From Nocardioides campestrisoli (lineage in GTDB: Bacteria > Actinomycetota > Actinomycetes > Propionibacteriales > Nocardioidaceae), in assembly GCF_013624435.2 (NCBI RefSeq), contig NZ_CP061768.1, forward strand, positions 2,262,001 through 2,326,000: a stretch of 64,000 bases of DNA, read 5' to 3'. Of the stretch, positions 62,301-64,000 are shown one piece after another. Position 1 is the first letter of the stretch, and every line of letters begins with the position of its first letter. The notes below the pieces were generated by a model, which saw only the letters and a list, made by a program, of their open reading frames with translations, had not been told where the DNA came from and made no database searches. A program made the position numbers and the translations under genes.

Positions 62301-64000
62301 ATGACCCACGGTCCGATGGAGCTCAACGAGCGGCAGGAGCAGGTCCTGCGGCTGATCTGCGACACCTTCGCACCCGGGGACGGCACCGTCCCGCCGGCCA
62401 GCGCCCTCGGCGTACCGGAGGCGGTGCTCGGTCTGGTCGCCGGGAACCCGCGCGCGGCCGAGCGGGCGACGTTCACCCGACTGCTCGACCTGCTGGACAC
62501 CCGGGTGGGCGGCTTCCTGCTCACCGGGAGACCCCGCGCCTTCTCGGCGCTCACGGCCGCCGACCGGGAGGCCGTACTCGTGGCGATGTCGCAGTCGCGG
62601 GTGCCGCTGCGGCGTACCGCCTTCGGTGCGCTCAAGGGCGCGACCACCCTGGCGTACTACCTGGTGCCGGGACCGAGCGGGCACTCCCCCGTCTGGGACG
62701 CGATCGGCTACCCCGGGCCGCTCGGCACCCGCCCGGACGCACCACCCCCTCCCCTGACGGTGGAGCGGGTCACGGCCGAACGCACGCTCGACTGCGACGT
62801 GGTGGTCGTCGGCTCCGGGTCCGGCGGCGGCACGGCGGCGGCGGTCCTGGCGCAGGCGGGCCTCGACGTGGTGGTGCTGGAGCGCGGGGACTACTACGAC
62901 GACGCCGACTTCGACGGTGGCGAGCTCTCCGGCCTGACCCGGCTCTACGCGAGCGGCCCCACCGCGACCGCCGAGGGCCAGCTCTCGCTGCTGGAGGGCG
63001 CCTGCCTGGGCGGCGGCACGGTGGTGAACTGGACGACCAGCTTCGCCACGCCGGACCGGGTGCGCGAGGAGTGGGCCGCCCTGGGGGCTGCCCAGTTCAC
63101 CGACCAGGAGTACTCCGCCGCCCTCGCCGCGGTGACCGGCCGGCTGGGCGTCAACCGGGACCACAACGTGCCCTCGACGCGCGACGAGGCACTCGAGCGC
63201 GGCGCCAAGGTGCTCGGCTGGCACGTCGACGCCATGCCCCGCAACGTCCAGGGCTGCGACCAGGGGATCGACTGCGGCCGCTGCGGCTACGGCTGCCGGC
63301 TGGGGGCCAAGCAGTCGGCCACCAAGACCTGGCTCGCCGACGCCGCCGAGCACGGCGCCCGTCTGGTCGTGGGCGCCAGCGCCCGCCGGGTCGTCGTCGA
63401 GCACGGGCGCGCCACCGGGGTCGAGGCGGTCGGGCCGGACGGCCACACGCTGACGGTGCGGGCCCGCGCGGTCGTGGCTGCGGGCGGGTCGCTGCAGACC
63501 CCCGCCCTGCTGCGTCGCTCGGGGCTGGAGAACCCGAACATCGGCCGCCACCTGCGCCTCCACCCGGCGACCGCGGTCTGGGCCCTGCACCACGAGGTGA
63601 TCAACCCCTGGGAAGGTGCGCTCCAGACGCGGTACTGCGACGAGCACGTCGACCTCGACGGCGACGGGTACGGCGTGATCTACGAGACCGGGCCCTCGAA
63701 CCCGGCCGCCGCCCTGGCCTTCCTCAACTGGCGAGGCGGGCGCCAGCACCTCGACATGATGCGCCAGCTGCCGCACGCCGGGGTGATCGGCGTGATCACC
63801 CGGGACCGCGACTCCGGGCACGTCGAGGTCGGCAAGGACGGCGAACCGGTGGTGCGCTACCGGCTCTCCGCGCGCGACCGCGACCACCTGCACCACGGGG
63901 TGGTGGGTGCCGCCCGTCTCGCCGAGGCCGCCGGTGCGCACACGATCTTCTCCGGCCACCAGTCCGGCGCGGGCTTCGAGCCGGGCCGGCGCGGCAGCCT
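62301..64000 (+). CDS. GMC family FAD-dependent oxidoreductase (partial, 3' end outside window)
   Basis: At least 566 residues, cut by the window end. An N-terminal helical region (about 1-150, LICDTFAPGDG) resembling long-chain fatty alcohol oxidases precedes the FAD-binding loop GSGSGGG at residues 171-177 and VVVLERG. A Cys-rich segment CGRCGYGC (Cys325, 328, 332) is typical of the FAO-like and sterol-type GMC subgroup, and GGSLQTPALLRRSGL is a GMC signature. Likely oxidises a long-chain or alicyclic alcohol to aldehyde or ketone. ATG at 62301 has GGAGG upstream. Operator D lies just upstream, linking it to the ABC importer and TetR. The active-site His-His/Asn near the C-terminus cannot be seen. 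Confidence 0.88.
   Translation, partial: MTHGPMELNERQEQVLRLICDTFAPGDGTVPPASALGVPEAVLGLVAGNPRAAERATFTRLLDLLDTRVGGFLLTGRPRAFSALTAADREAVLVAMSQSRVPLRRTAFGALKGATTLAYYLVPGPSGHSPVWDAIGYPGPLGTRPDAPPPPLTVERVTAERTLDCDVVVVGSGSGGGTAAAVLAQAGLDVVVLERGDYYDDADFDGGELSGLTRLYASGPTATAEGQLSLLEGACLGGGTVVNWTTSFATPDRVREEWAALGAAQFTDQEYSAALAAVTGRLGVNRDHNVPSTRDEALERGAKVLGWHVDAMPRNVQGCDQGIDCGRCGYGCRLGAKQSATKTWLADAAEHGARLVVGASARRVVVEHGRATGVEAVGPDGHTLTVRARAVVAAGGSLQTPALLRRSGLENPNIGRHLRLHPATAVWALHHEVINPWEGALQTRYCDEHVDLDGDGYGVIYETGPSNPAAALAFLNWRGGRQHLDMMRQLPHAGVIGVITRDRDSGHVEVGKDGEPVVRYRLSARDRDHLHHGVVGAARLAEAAGAHTIFSGHQSGAGFEPGRRGS

Overview
The window looks like chromosome of a very GC-rich actinobacterium. Gene order (alaS-ruvX-mltG-aroE-aroC-aroK-aroB-aroQ-efp-nusB; hisS-aspS; apt-yajC-ruvBAC-yebC-pdxT; pdxS; pgsA-HIT-thrS) is the classical actinobacterial arrangement. 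An actinobacterial SOS box, TANNNT-type -10 boxes and many GTG starts point the same way. Overall content suggests Nocardioides or a relative, but that is an inference from synteny with no marker rRNA present. I saw no rRNA, tRNA, CRISPR array, insertion sequence or prophage, and no gene-free stretch longer than about 300 bases. The longest gaps (about 180 to 240 bp, before 3398, 49506, 52171 and 61515, and after 56433) carry promoters and operators.

Region 1 (1-5936, + strand): tryptophan 2,3-dioxygenase, a LigB-type ATP-dependent DNA ligase two bases downstream, a TetR regulator, then a methyltransferase with a coiled-coil tail paired with a tandem GT2 glycosyltransferase (surface glycan). 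Region 2 (6042-24357, - strand): one long directon reading from a metallo-beta-lactamase-fold hydrolase through hisS, aspS, a peptide-binding lipoprotein, rarA, two small membrane proteins, alaS, ruvX, mltG, the shikimate genes with an embedded prepilin peptidase, efp and nusB. Most junctions overlap by 1 to 11 bases.

Region 3 (24444-40098): a DUF349 protein converges on the stringent-response gene rel across a perfect hairpin. The - strand then carries apt, yajC and ruvBAC (LexA-controlled; secD and secF are missing from their usual place), yebC and pdxT. An AraC-type regulator and a VOC protein on the + strand separate pdxT from pdxS. After these come a spermidine-synthase-like protein, phosphatidylinositol-phosphate synthase, an inositol-monophosphatase-family protein, a HIT protein and thrS. 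Region 4 (40220-46394): an AI-2E family transporter; a MarR regulator divergent from a 14-TM efflux pump; and, behind marR, an SF2 helicase whose C-terminus overlaps a membrane-anchored ORF, perhaps through a frameshift.

Region 5 (46492-53757) is the most interesting part: an acyl-CoA dehydrogenase, an aldehyde dehydrogenase, a Tat-exported latex clearing protein (Lcp-type rubber oxygenase with all known catalytic residues), a double-TetR regulator and an acyl-CoA ligase. The two divergent promoter regions share an almost identical operator (16 of 20 bases), so the genes appear to form one regulon. The proposed route is Lcp cleavage of polyisoprene to keto-aldehydes, oxidation of the aldehyde, CoA activation and beta-oxidation. 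Region 6 (53754-64000): an orphan ctaD with an extra C-terminal membrane segment, a GAF-ANTAR antiterminator, a branched-chain-type ABC importer with fused permeases, its divergent TetR regulator, and a GMC oxidoreductase cut by the window end. The last three units share a second operator.
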